Source of the DNA: UCB3 sp964415605
Lineage (GTDB): Bacteria > Chloroflexota > Anaerolineae > Epilineales > Epilineaceae
NCBI GenBank assembly: GCA_964415605.1
Contig: CAYQBA010000056.1
Span: forward strand, 1 to 24,078
Direction of reading: 5' to 3'
DNA: 24,078 nucleotides
The notes under the pieces were generated by a model. It was given only the letters and a program-made list of their open reading frames with translations, did no database searches and had not been told where the DNA came from. Positions 9,310 to 16,671 of this stretch are shown in pieces; the stretch's first letter is position 1; each line of letters starts with the position of its first letter. The translations under genes were made by a program, and so were the position numbers.

Positions 9310-9339
9310 TTGAGGAATCCGCGCCGGGCACGGTACAAT
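9310..9339 (+). promoter_or_regulatory. Probable promoter of the ECF sigma gene
   Basis: TTGAGG (9310-9315) and TACAAT (9334-9339) lie 18 nt apart, a housekeeping-type promoter. The -35 sits in a small inverted repeat, GGATT-GAGG-AATCC (9307-9320), which could be an operator or chance. Predicted start near 9346 leaves about 155 nt of leader before the GTG at 9502. Nothing else recognisable is in that leader. Confidence 0.6.
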
Positions 9340-9501
9340 AGCCGCCGGGTCGCCCTGCGATGGCCTGGGCGGTGGTCGCGCCTGAGCGGCCCGCGCGACC
9401 GGCGTCGGTCACGGGGCGAGGTCAAGTCGATCGGGCCGTTCCCGCCGTTGGGGCCGGATGCCCGCCACGCGCGCAACTCGAGCGCGTCTGAGGTGTTATT
9501 G

Positions 9502-10101
9502 GTGCTAGAGATCTCGGAGTCCGAGCTGATTGACCGGGCCAAGGCCGACCCGCGGGCTTTCGGTGAGCTCTACCGCCGGCACGTCGACGCGATCTACAGC
9601 TACGCGTATCATCGCGTCGGCAACCCGGTCGATGCCGAGGATCTGACCGCGCGGACGTTTCAACGCGCGCTGGCCAGCATGCCGGCGTACGTCGACCGCG
9701 GCGCGCCGTTCGCGGCGTGGCTGTACCGCATCGCCCACAACCTCATCGCCAACTGGCACCGGGATCAGGGCCGCCGGCAGGCGGTCTCGCTCGACGGGCT
9801 CGGTGCCGGGATCGACGACCTGACCACTGACAGCGACGATGGCCTGGCCATCCAGGCGTGGACCCACGCCCGGGTGGCCGACGCCGTCCGGCAGCTTGAC
9901 CCCGAGCGGCAGGATCTCCTGATCCTCAAGTTCACGCATGGCCTGTCAAACACCGAGATCGCCGCGACGCTCGGCCGCACCGAGAGCGCCGTCAAGAGCC
10001 TGTACCATCGAACGCTGCTGGCGCTGCGCGAACAGCTCGACCGGGAAGAAGGCGCGCAGCATTCGGGGACAGATCGAACAGGGAGCCTCACGACACCATG
10101 A
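9502..10101 (+). CDS. ECF-type RNA polymerase sigma factor (sigma-70 family)
   Basis: A 199-residue two-domain sigma factor. Region 2 covers about residues 18-90: FGELYRRHVDAIYSYAYHRV, then DAEDLTARTFQRAL and FAAWLYRIAHNLIANWHRD, which includes the promoter-melting region. A short linker (about 92-122) joins region 4 (about 126-178): QLDPERQDLLILKF, the helix-turn-helix LSNTEIAATLGRTESAVKSL and RTLLALREQL. The start is chosen at GTG 9502 because GAGG lies 8 nt upstream; TTG 9499 and GTG 9493 are close alternatives. The open frame extends to 9277 but the upstream part crosses the promoter. The gene ends in an ATGA overlap with a small membrane-protein gene, so the pair is probably co-translated. 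The exact ECF group and regulon are not identifiable from sequence alone. Confidence 0.92.
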   Translation: MLEISESELIDRAKADPRAFGELYRRHVDAIYSYAYHRVGNPVDAEDLTARTFQRALASMPAYVDRGAPFAAWLYRIAHNLIANWHRDQGRRQAVSLDGLGAGIDDLTTDSDDGLAIQAWTHARVADAVRQLDPERQDLLILKFTHGLSNTEIAATLGRTESAVKSLYHRTLLALREQLDREEGAQHSGTDRTGSLTTP

Positions 10102-10487
10102 CCACCCACACGCCTGATCACACGGCCGAGATCGGCCAGCTCCTGGATCGACATGCGCACCTGGTGCAGCGCGGCGATCGCGACGGCGCGAGCCGCGTCA
10201 GGCAAGCGGCGGCCCCGATGGCCGACGTGGCGAGATCCATGGCCCTGGCCGAGCGGTTGGGCGACGTGTTGACGCCCGTCGAGCCGCGGTCGGACTTCCG
10301 GGCGCGGCTCGGGGCCGACATCGACGCCGCCGCCGGAGCGATGGCCGCGCGGGCCGCGGACCGCCGCAGGCGCGCCGCGCGACCGCGGGTGCGGGTGTTG
10401 CTGCAAGGTGGCGCGGCGGTGGCCGTGGTCGGCATCATGGCCGCGGCCGTTCTCTGGCGCGGGCGGGTCGATCGGCTGCCGGCCTGA
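10098..10487 (+). CDS. Small single-span membrane protein coupled to the ECF sigma gene; candidate anti-sigma factor
   Basis: I do not recognise a named family. The 129-residue protein starts at an ATG overlapping the sigma stop codon (ATGA). Residues 1-90 are polar and predicted helical, with a segment (LGDVLTPVEPRSDFRARLGADI, about 54-75, cited in part as VEPRSDFRARL) of a kind seen in proteins next to ECF sigma genes. A basic stretch (DRRRRAARPRVRV, 88-100) precedes one hydrophobic span (about 101-120) and a 9-residue tail. The positive-inside rule puts the long N-terminal part in the cytoplasm, where it could hold the sigma factor. It has no HxxxCxxC zinc motif, so it is not a classical zinc-type anti-sigma, and almost nothing is outside the membrane to sense signals. 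Anti-sigma function is inferred from gene order and topology. Confidence 0.7.
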   Translation: MTTHTPDHTAEIGQLLDRHAHLVQRGDRDGASRVRQAAAPMADVARSMALAERLGDVLTPVEPRSDFRARLGADIDAAAGAMAARAADRRRRAARPRVRVLLQGGAAVAVVGIMAAAVLWRGRVDRLPA

Positions 10488-10571
10488 ACGGGATCCCGGC
10501 CGGCGCGCAAGCCCCACGCCGATCTCCAGCCGCTTCCGGCGGGCAGCCCGGGAACCGGGACGCCTGACGGG
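10488..10571. terminator. Convergent spacer with GC-rich hairpins between the sigma operon and gyrB
   Basis: The 84-bp gap between facing stop codons holds a 10-bp palindrome CGGGATCCCG (10489-10498) and the hairpin CCCGG-GAA-CCGGG (10547-10559). Neither is followed by a clear T tract on either strand. It may act as a weak bidirectional terminator. Confidence 0.35.
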
Positions 10572-12506
10572 TCAGACGTCGAGGTTCTTGACGTCCTGCG
10601 CGTGCGTCATGATGAACCGGCGGCGCGGCGGCACGTCGGCGCCCATCAGCATCTCGAAGGTCCGATCCGCCGCCGCCGCGTCCTCGATGGTCACGCGCAG
10701 GAGCTGGCGGTTCTCGGGGTTCATGGTCGTCTCCCAGAGCTGGTCGGCGTTCATCTCGCCGAGCCCCTTGTAGCGCTGCAGCATGGCGCGCGAAGGATCG
10801 GCGAGGGTGGCCATGTGGCGATCCTTCTCGGCGTCGCTGTAGGTGTAGGTGACGTGCTTGCCGACCTTGATCATGAACAAGGGCGGCTGGGCGATGAAGA
10901 GATGGCCGCGTTCGATGAGGGGCGGCATGAACCGGTAGAAGAACGTCAAGAGCAGCGTGCGGATATGGCTCCCGTCGACATCCGCATCCGTCATCACGAC
11001 CACGCGGTGGTAGCGCAGGTTGGCCAGGTCGACGTCGTCGCCGATGCCGATGCCGAGCGCCTGGATGAGCGACCGGACCTCGTTGTTGTGCAGGATCTTG
11101 TCGAGGCGCGACTTCTCGACGTTGAGGATCTTGCCGCGCAAGGGCAGGATGGCCTGGAAGTGGCGGTTGCGGCCCTGCTTCGCCGTGCCCCCGGCGCTGT
11201 CGCCCTCGACGATGTAGAGCTCGGCCTCCTCGCTGTTGCGCGTGGCGCAGTCGGCGAGCTTGCCGGGCAGCGACGAGCCCTCGAGGGCGCTCTTGCGGAT
11301 CACCAGCTCGCGCGCCTGGCGCGCCGCGCTGCGGGCCCGCGCCGCCGTCAGGCACTTGTCGATCACGGCGCGCGCCTCGCGCGGGTGCTCATCGAGCCAC
11401 TGCGCGAACGCGTCGGCCACGACGGACTCGACGTGGAAGCGCACCTCGGCGTTGAGGAGCTTGACCTTGGTCTGGCTCTCGAACTGCGGGTCGGGCACCT
11501 TCACGCTGACCACCGCCGTGATGCCTTCCCGCGTGTCGTCGCCGCTCAGGTTGCTGTCGTTGTCCTTGAGGAGACCCTGCTTGCGGGCGTAGTCGTTGAT
11601 GACCCGCGTGATGGCCGCCCGGAAGCCCGTCAGGTGGACGCCGCCGTCGGGCGTGACGATCGTGTTGGCGAAGCAGTACGTGTTGTCGGTGAAACCGTCG
11701 GTGTACTGCCAGGCGGCTTCGACCTGGGTGCCGTCGATCTCCTTCAGCGCGTATACGATGCCGTGCACGACCTGCCGGCCCCGGTTCAAGAACCGGACAA
11801 AGCTGCGCACGCCTCCCTCAAAGTAAAACGTGACGTCGTGGGGGATCTCCGGCCGTTCGTCGCGCAGGCGGACCGTGACCCCGCGGGTCAGGAACGCCAT
11901 CTCGCGCAGGCGCTGCTGGAGCATCGGGAAGCGATAGTCGGTCTCGCTGAAGATCGTGGTGTCGCGCAGGAACGTGACGGTCGTCCCGCTGCGCTCGCCG
12001 GGGGCCATCGGGCGGACGGTCTCGACCTCGGTCTTCGGGATGCCGCGCTCGAAGCGTTGGCGGTACACGAACCCGTTCTGGCGGACCTCGGCGACGAGCC
12101 AGTCGCTGAGCGCGTTCACCGCCGACACGCCGACGCCGTGCAGGCCGCCCGAGACCTTGTAGCCGCCGCCGCCGAACTTGCCGCCGGCATGGAGCTTGGT
12201 CATCACGGTCTCGAGCGCGCTGCGCCCGGTCTGCTTTTGGATGCCGACCGGAATGCCGCGGCCGTTGTCGGTCACCGACACCGACTCGTCAGGGTGAATC
12301 ACGACGTCGATCCGGTCGCATGCTCCGGCCATGGCCTCGTCGACGGCGTTGTCGACGACCTCGTACACCATGTGGTGCAGCGCCCGGATGTCGGTGCCGC
12401 CGATGTACATGCCGGGGCGGAGGCGGACGGCCTCGAGGCCCTCGAGAACCTGGATGTTGTCTGCGGTGTACGACAGGACGTCCGGCAACGGCGAGGTGTC
12501 GATCAT
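10572..12506 (-). CDS. gyrB: DNA gyrase subunit B (type IIA topoisomerase ATPase subunit)
   Basis: GyrB supplies the ATPase and TOPRIM parts of gyrase, which introduces negative supercoils together with GyrA. The protein has 644 residues, the usual short-form length. The GHKL ATPase domain shows EVVDNAVDEA (49-58), TDNGRGIPVG (79-88) and GGLHGVGVSAVNALS (120-134). The QTGRSALE loop and LHAGGKF motif are typical of GyrB/ParE. The TOPRIM domain has the acidic EGDSAGG (about 432-438) and DADVDGSHI (about 506-514). The C-terminus ends RRRFIMTHAQDVKNLDV, as in gyrases of non-proteobacteria. gyrA is not adjacent, so a ParE-type role is not excluded, though gyrB is the better call. ATG 12506 is the natural start; only a weak GGA is upstream. 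Confidence 0.96.
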   Translation of the reverse strand: MIDTSPLPDVLSYTADNIQVLEGLEAVRLRPGMYIGGTDIRALHHMVYEVVDNAVDEAMAGACDRIDVVIHPDESVSVTDNGRGIPVGIQKQTGRSALETVMTKLHAGGKFGGGGYKVSGGLHGVGVSAVNALSDWLVAEVRQNGFVYRQRFERGIPKTEVETVRPMAPGERSGTTVTFLRDTTIFSETDYRFPMLQQRLREMAFLTRGVTVRLRDERPEIPHDVTFYFEGGVRSFVRFLNRGRQVVHGIVYALKEIDGTQVEAAWQYTDGFTDNTYCFANTIVTPDGGVHLTGFRAAITRVINDYARKQGLLKDNDSNLSGDDTREGITAVVSVKVPDPQFESQTKVKLLNAEVRFHVESVVADAFAQWLDEHPREARAVIDKCLTAARARSAARQARELVIRKSALEGSSLPGKLADCATRNSEEAELYIVEGDSAGGTAKQGRNRHFQAILPLRGKILNVEKSRLDKILHNNEVRSLIQALGIGIGDDVDLANLRYHRVVVMTDADVDGSHIRTLLLTFFYRFMPPLIERGHLFIAQPPLFMIKVGKHVTYTYSDAEKDRHMATLADPSRAMLQRYKGLGEMNADQLWETTMNPENRQLLRVTIEDAAAADRTFEMLMGADVPPRRRFIMTHAQDVKNLDV

Positions 12507-12560
12507 GCGTGTTCCAAAGGGCGAGCGGGTCGGGTCGGAAGCGGGTGACGCCTTAATTTA

Positions 12561-12589
12561 ATAGTATACCCATTGTCCGCTTATATCAA
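12561..12589 (-). promoter_or_regulatory. Probable gyrB promoter
   Basis: In an A/T-rich island, minus-strand TTGATA (12589-12584) is followed 17 nt later by TACTAT (12566-12561); TATACT (12568-12563) at 15 nt is an alternative -10. The -35 overlaps the stop codon of the upstream femAB-like gene (12588-12586). Expected start is near 12554, giving a leader of about 48 nt. Confidence 0.65.
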
Positions 12590-13677
12590 GTTGGCGTGTT
12601 TAGGCGCGGCCGATGGACGGGCCGCGCCAGGCGGTCGATCCACGCCCTGCGCCAGCGCGCGGCGGCGTGGTAGAGCCCGTAGCGCACCCGGCCGGCCGGG
12701 TAGTCCCACGCGCCCTGCTGTTCGACGAGGACGGCGCCGAAGCCTTGCTTGAAGCGCCCCACGCCCCACAGCGGATCGGTCTCGTCCGGCCCGGTCGGCC
12801 CGCCCCACCAGTCGTAGCGCCGCGCACCGCGCGCGATGGCCCACCGCAGGCTCTCCCATTGGGCCGGGTAGGCCGGCATGTGCTCGCGGCCGGCATCGGT
12901 GGAGGCGCCGTAGAGGTACCACACGGTGTCCCCGAAGGCCACCGGGATGACCCCGGCCAGCGCGCGGCCGTCCCGCTCGGCCAGGATCACGGTCGCGTCC
13001 CCGCGATCGAGGTACGCCCGCCACGCGTCGTCGTAATAGGCGCGCGTCCGCAGGCCGAACCCGGCGCGTGCCGCGGTGTCGGCATACAGGGCGTAGAACG
13101 TGTCAAGGTCGCCGGCACCGCCATGGCGCACCGAGACGCCCCGGCGCTCGGCGAGCCGGAGGTTGTAGCGGGTCTTAGCCTTGAGCTGGGCCCAGACGGC
13201 CGGCTCGCCGCCGGCGAGGTCGCTGATCATCGTGTTGGGGAATTGGATCTGCTCCGGCGAAGGCCGCCAGCCCCGGGACCGCCAGAGCCGTGCCACGGGC
13301 TCGGCGGCCAGCGGCACGTCGGCGTCCATCTTGAGCTGGACCAGCCCCGTCGCGGCGGCCCACGCCTCCAGGCCCGCCAGCACGCCGGACCAGGCGGCCG
13401 GGTCGCCGGGGCGGGCGAGCAGTGGTCCCTTGGGGACGTACCCGACGCGGATCGGGAGCCGCCCGACGCGGCGCGTGAGGACCAGCGCGGCCGCCTCGGG
13501 GTGCCCGGCCGGGTCGGTCCAGGCCAGGCGCGCGGCGGCCCAGCCCCAACGGGCTTTGAGGTCGCCCCACGCCCACCCTTGCAGGAGGTGCGGCGCCGGC
13601 AGGGCGAGGACAAGGGCGTCCCACGCGCCGGGGTCGTGGACCTCGAGCGGCGCGCGAAGCCCGTCGCCCCGGGTCAT
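12586..13677 (-). CDS. FemAB-family aminoacyltransferase (lipid II peptide-bridge type), copy 1
   Basis: FemABX proteins use aminoacyl-tRNA to add amino acids to the peptidoglycan precursor stem peptide. The 363-residue protein has two GNAT-like halves. Visible family-like segments are LLQGWAWGDLKARWGW (31-46), GYVPKGPLL (79-87), LKAKTRYNLRLAERRGV (165-181), GDTVWYLYGAS (249-259), MPAYPAQWESLRWA (267-280), RYDWWGG (287-293) and GVGRFKQGFGAVLVE (305-319). It lacks the coiled-coil arm of staphylococcal FemA, as do shorter FemX types. It begins 37 bp after the stop of a paralogue with the same motif order, and a GAGGA site sits close upstream. The amino acid added, and whether the acceptor is lipid II, cannot be told from sequence. 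Some family members act on other substrates. Confidence 0.85.
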   Translation of the reverse strand: MTRGDGLRAPLEVHDPGAWDALVLALPAPHLLQGWAWGDLKARWGWAAARLAWTDPAGHPEAAALVLTRRVGRLPIRVGYVPKGPLLARPGDPAAWSGVLAGLEAWAAATGLVQLKMDADVPLAAEPVARLWRSRGWRPSPEQIQFPNTMISDLAGGEPAVWAQLKAKTRYNLRLAERRGVSVRHGGAGDLDTFYALYADTAARAGFGLRTRAYYDDAWRAYLDRGDATVILAERDGRALAGVIPVAFGDTVWYLYGASTDAGREHMPAYPAQWESLRWAIARGARRYDWWGGPTGPDETDPLWGVGRFKQGFGAVLVEQQGAWDYPAGRVRYGLYHAAARWRRAWIDRLARPVHRPRLNTPT

Positions 13678-13714
13678 CGGTCCTCGCCCGCAGCGGCGGG
13701 GGGCGCGGGCGGGG

Positions 13715-14842
13715 TCATCGGCGCGCGAGGCCCGGCAGGCGGCCCAGCCACGGCGCCGCGGCCCGGCCGAGGGCGTAGCGCGTCGGCGCGAGCACGTCGT
13801 CCCACGCGCCGACGGACCGCCAGACCGTGCCCCCGAAGCCGCGCTTGAAGCCCCACACGCCCCACAGGTCGCCGGCGCCGGCCGGCACGGCGTCGGGCGC
13901 GATCCCGGACGCCGCGGCGCGCCCGATGGCGTCGGGAATGCCCCAGAAGTCGTACCAGCGCAGCCCGGCGGCGGCAGCGCGGCGCAGCGCCTCCCATTGC
14001 AGCAGGTGGTTGGGCATCCGCTGGCGCTCTTCGCCGGCGCTGCCGCCGTAGAGGTAGGTGGCGGTGTCGCCGAAGTGGACGACGAGGATCGCCGCGAGCG
14101 GCGCGTCGCCCCAACGGGCGACGTAGACGTGGGCGCCGACCCCGGGGGCGCGGGGCGGGCGGTTGAACGCCCGCCAGACCGCGGCGTGGTAACCCGCCGG
14201 GCGGGATCCGATGCCCTGGCGCGCGGCGGTCGCGTGGACCAGGCGCTCCAAAACGTCGAGATCCTCGGCCCCGCCCTCGGTCACGACGACGCCCGACTTC
14301 TCCGCGAGCCGCACGTTGTAGCGCCACTTCTGCTTCATGCCGGCGAGGACGGCGTCCTCACCGCGCGCCAGGTCGACCCGCACGGTGCTCGGGGGCTGGA
14401 CGGGGTCGGCCGGGCGCAGGCCCGCGTCGGTCAACCACGCGCGGGTCAGCGGGTCGTCGGGCCAGTGGGGTTCGACCCGCACGGCGACGCAGCCGCGAGC
14501 GGCGGCCCGCAGCGCGGACCTCAGCGCCGGCCAGGCGGGGTCGAGCGGGACGCACACCGGGCCGCGGGGAACATAGGCCACCGCGCCGCCCAGGCGGCGG
14601 CGGACGAGCAGTTGGGCGCCGGCGATCGGGGCCCGCGCCGGGGCGCCAGGCGGGGCAGCGCCGCCAGCGGCGCCAGTGGTGCCGGCGTCGACGACGACTC
14701 GCCGCACCTCCCACCCCTGCGCGGCGCGCACCCGGCCCCAGGCCGACGACTGCAGGCAGTGGCCGAACGGGTGGCCGGCCACGAACGCGTCCCATGCCGC
14801 GTCGTCGCTGGACCATTCCGCTGCGCTTCCAGGGCTCCCCAT
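13715..14842 (-). CDS. FemAB-family aminoacyltransferase, copy 2 (paralogue)
   Basis: This 375-residue protein is a diverged paralogue of the next gene. Matching segments are CLQSSAWGRVRAAQGW (29-44), AYVPRGPV (89-96), MKQKWRYNVRLAEKSGVVV (169-187), GDTATYLYGGS (258-268), MPNHLLQWEALRRA (276-289), WYDFWGIPD (296-304) and GVWGFKRGFGG (328-338). Compared with copy 1 it has an inserted Gly/Ala/Pro-rich loop (about 54-72) and a longer loop after the YDFWG motif (about 304-325). The start at 14842 is chosen because the protein begins sensibly there and a promoter ends just upstream. There is no Shine-Dalgarno, consistent with a leaderless message. Extension of the frame to 14935 would run across the opposing nuo promoter and is unlikely. 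Divergent from nuoA; likely transcribed with copy 1. Confidence 0.85.
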   Translation of the reverse strand: MGSPGSAAEWSSDDAAWDAFVAGHPFGHCLQSSAWGRVRAAQGWEVRRVVVDAGTTGAAGGAAPPGAPARAPIAGAQLLVRRRLGGAVAYVPRGPVCVPLDPAWPALRSALRAAARGCVAVRVEPHWPDDPLTRAWLTDAGLRPADPVQPPSTVRVDLARGEDAVLAGMKQKWRYNVRLAEKSGVVVTEGGAEDLDVLERLVHATAARQGIGSRPAGYHAAVWRAFNRPPRAPGVGAHVYVARWGDAPLAAILVVHFGDTATYLYGGSAGEERQRMPNHLLQWEALRRAAAAGLRWYDFWGIPDAIGRAAASGIAPDAVPAGAGDLWGVWGFKRGFGGTVWRSVGAWDDVLAPTRYALGRAAAPWLGRLPGLARR

Positions 14843-14849
14843 CGGGGTC

Positions 14850-14878
14850 AGCGTAGCACGGCGCCGGCCCGCCGCCAA
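14850..14878 (-). promoter_or_regulatory. Probable promoter of the femAB-like pair (leaderless)
   Basis: Minus-strand TTGGCG (14878-14873) lies 17 nt from TACGCT (14855-14850), which carries an extended -10 TG (TGCTACGCT). Seven nt after the -10 comes the ATG at 14842, so the transcript would begin at or next to the start codon. The hexamers are imperfect (4/6 and 3/6). Confidence 0.45.
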
Positions 14879-14892
14879 CCCCGGCGCACGGC

Positions 14893-14923
14893 TTGACACC
14901 GCCCGCCGGCCCTGTGTTATAAT
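14893..14923 (+). promoter_or_regulatory. Consensus promoter of the nuo operon
   Basis: TTGACA (14893-14898) and TATAAT (14918-14923) are both perfect hexamers, and TGT before the -10 makes it an extended -10. The spacer is 19 nt, longer than the ideal 17. Transcription should start near 14930, about 37 nt before nuoA. Confidence 0.85.
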
Positions 14924-14966
14924 CGCCGCCGGCATCCGGTGCCATCACTGCAAGGGGGACACAAGC

Positions 14967-15323
14967 ATGGCCGATCGCTGGGGGTTCGTCGCCCTCTTCT
15001 CTCTGATCGCGCTCAGCGTTCCGATCATCGGCTTGATCATGTCGTGGGCCCTGCGGCCACACCGCCCGGGCCCCATCAAGCAGACCACCTACGAGTGCGG
15101 TCTCGAGACGGTGGGCGAGACGTGGATCCAGTTCAAGGTCCAGTACTACCTGTACGCGCTGATCTTCGTGCTCTTCGACGTCGAGACGGTGTTCCTCTAC
15201 CCCTGGGCGGTGGCCTACCAGGCGTTGCCGTTGTTCGCGCTGGTGGAGATGCTCGTGTTCCTCGCGATCCTCGCCGTCGGGCTGGCCTACGCCTGGCGCA
15301 AGGGGGCGCTGGAGTGGGTCTGA
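14967..15323 (+). CDS. nuoA: NADH-quinone oxidoreductase subunit A
   Basis: NuoA is a small membrane subunit next to the quinone site of complex I. The 118-residue protein has three predicted membrane helices (about 7-29, 62-83 and 88-110). It has the conserved loop YECGLETVGETWIQFKVQYY (44-63), with the loop cysteine of the family, and the helix FVLFDVETVFLYPWA, whose acidic residues are conserved. ATG 14967 has an AGGGGG ribosome site 8 nt upstream. The next gene is nuoH after 79 bp, rather than the usual nuoB. Confidence 0.96.
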   Translation: MADRWGFVALFSLIALSVPIIGLIMSWALRPHRPGPIKQTTYECGLETVGETWIQFKVQYYLYALIFVLFDVETVFLYPWAVAYQALPLFALVEMLVFLAILAVGLAYAWRKGALEWV

Positions 15324-15402
15324 TCGCCGACCATCGTTCCGGGTGCCCGCCGCCGGGGCGCCCCGTTCACCAGCACCGCACCACGGCTGGGGGAGTGAGC
15401 CA

Positions 15403-16671
15403 ATGAATCCGTCCGCGGGCTTTTTCCTGCAAGCCCAGACCAACCCTGTCCGCGATCTGATCGGCCGGATCGTGGCCGGTGCCGGGTGGCCGGCCGACGT
15501 GACAGCGCTCGCCACGGACGTCGTGGTCTGGGTCCTCATCGCCACCGTCATCATCCTGGTGGTGCAAGTCGCCATGCTCTACACCACATGGCTCGAGCGC
15601 AAGGCCGTCGGCCGCATGCAAGACCGCCTCGGCGCCAACCGCGTCGGGCCGTACGGCCTCCTGCAGCCGTTCGCCGACATGATCAAGATGCTGACCAAGG
15701 AGGACGTCACGCCCGAGGCGGCCCACCGCAGCGTCTTCAACCTCGGCGCGATCCTGGTCGTGCCGCCCTCGATCCTGGTGTTCGCGGTCGTCCCCATGGG
15801 CATCGGCCTGATCGCCACCGACCTCGCGGTGGGCTTCCTGTACTTCATCGCCATGGCGTCGACGGCCGTCGTGCCGATCTTCATGGCGGGCTGGGGCTCG
15901 CGAAACAAGTACGCCATTATCGGCGCCATGCGCGCCGTCGCGCAGATCGTCTCGTACGAGATCCCGCAGGTGCTGTCGGTCGTCGGCGTGCTGCTCCTGG
16001 CGGGCACGCTCTCGATGCAGGGGCTGACGGTCGCCCAGGGCAGCGGCGGGTGGCCCGGCCTGTGGTTCATCCTGATCCAGCCGATCGCGTTCGTCATCTT
16101 CCTGATGGCCACCGCCGCCGAGATCGAGCGATCGCCGTTCGACATCCCGGAGGCCGAGAGCGAGATCATCGCCGGCTACCACACCGAGTACGCCGGCATC
16201 AAGTTCGGGATGTTCTACCTGTCGCTGTACTTCTTCACGATCGCCTCGGCGGCCCTGGGAGCCGTGCTGTTCCTCGGCGGCTGGCAGGCGCCCATCGCGG
16301 CGCTGAACACCATCCCCGGCACCGGCATCCCGCTGGGGTGGTTCTGGATGGGGCTCAAGACGTTCGTGCTGGTCTTCGTGTTCATCTGGCTGCGCGGGAC
16401 GCTGCCCCGGCTGCGCAGCGACCAGCTCATGGGCTTCGCGTGGAAGGTGCTGGTGCCGCTGTCGCTGGCGAACCTGCTGGTGGCGGGCCTCCTCGGCAAG
16501 CTGACCCAGGGCCTCGACAATCCCCTGCTGGTCTTCGTCGGGTTCGCCCTGGCCAACGGCCTCTTGATCCTCCTCACGGCCGGGCTGATCAACCGATCGC
16601 GCGCGCGCGGCGCGGCCCGCGCCGTGCGGTTCGACCAGCCGCCCGCCGTGGAAGTGGAGAGCCTGGCATGA
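15403..16671 (+). CDS. nuoH: NADH-quinone oxidoreductase subunit H
   Basis: NuoH forms part of the quinone chamber and links it to the membrane arm. The 422-residue protein has about eight or nine hydrophobic helices. Signature loops are WLERKAVGRMQDRLGANRVG, GLLQPFADMIKMLTKED, and the strongly conserved AAEIERSPFDIPEAESEIIA with GYHTEYAGIKFGMFYLSLY, which lines the quinone entry path. ATG 15403 has a GGGGGAG site 8 nt upstream. The longer frame from 15343 lacks a ribosome site and has a poor N-terminus. The polar C-terminal tail is ~30 residues. It overlaps nuoJ by 4 bp (ATGA). Confidence 0.97.
   Translation: MNPSAGFFLQAQTNPVRDLIGRIVAGAGWPADVTALATDVVVWVLIATVIILVVQVAMLYTTWLERKAVGRMQDRLGANRVGPYGLLQPFADMIKMLTKEDVTPEAAHRSVFNLGAILVVPPSILVFAVVPMGIGLIATDLAVGFLYFIAMASTAVVPIFMAGWGSRNKYAIIGAMRAVAQIVSYEIPQVLSVVGVLLLAGTLSMQGLTVAQGSGGWPGLWFILIQPIAFVIFLMATAAEIERSPFDIPEAESEIIAGYHTEYAGIKFGMFYLSLYFFTIASAALGAVLFLGGWQAPIAALNTIPGTGIPLGWFWMGLKTFVLVFVFIWLRGTLPRLRSDQLMGFAWKVLVPLSLANLLVAGLLGKLTQGLDNPLLVFVGFALANGLLILLTAGLINRSRARGAARAVRFDQPPAVEVESLA

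Noticed and set aside
9143..9412. N-terminal extension of nusA upstream of ATG 9142
   Set aside because: It would run through the predicted promoter and leader hairpins. The 9142 start has a good ribosome site and a family-like N-terminus.
15486..16667. Upstream extension of the nuoJ frame through nuoH
   Set aside because: It is an out-of-frame reading of nuoH with no hydrophobic pattern. nuoJ begins at the ATGA overlap at 16668.
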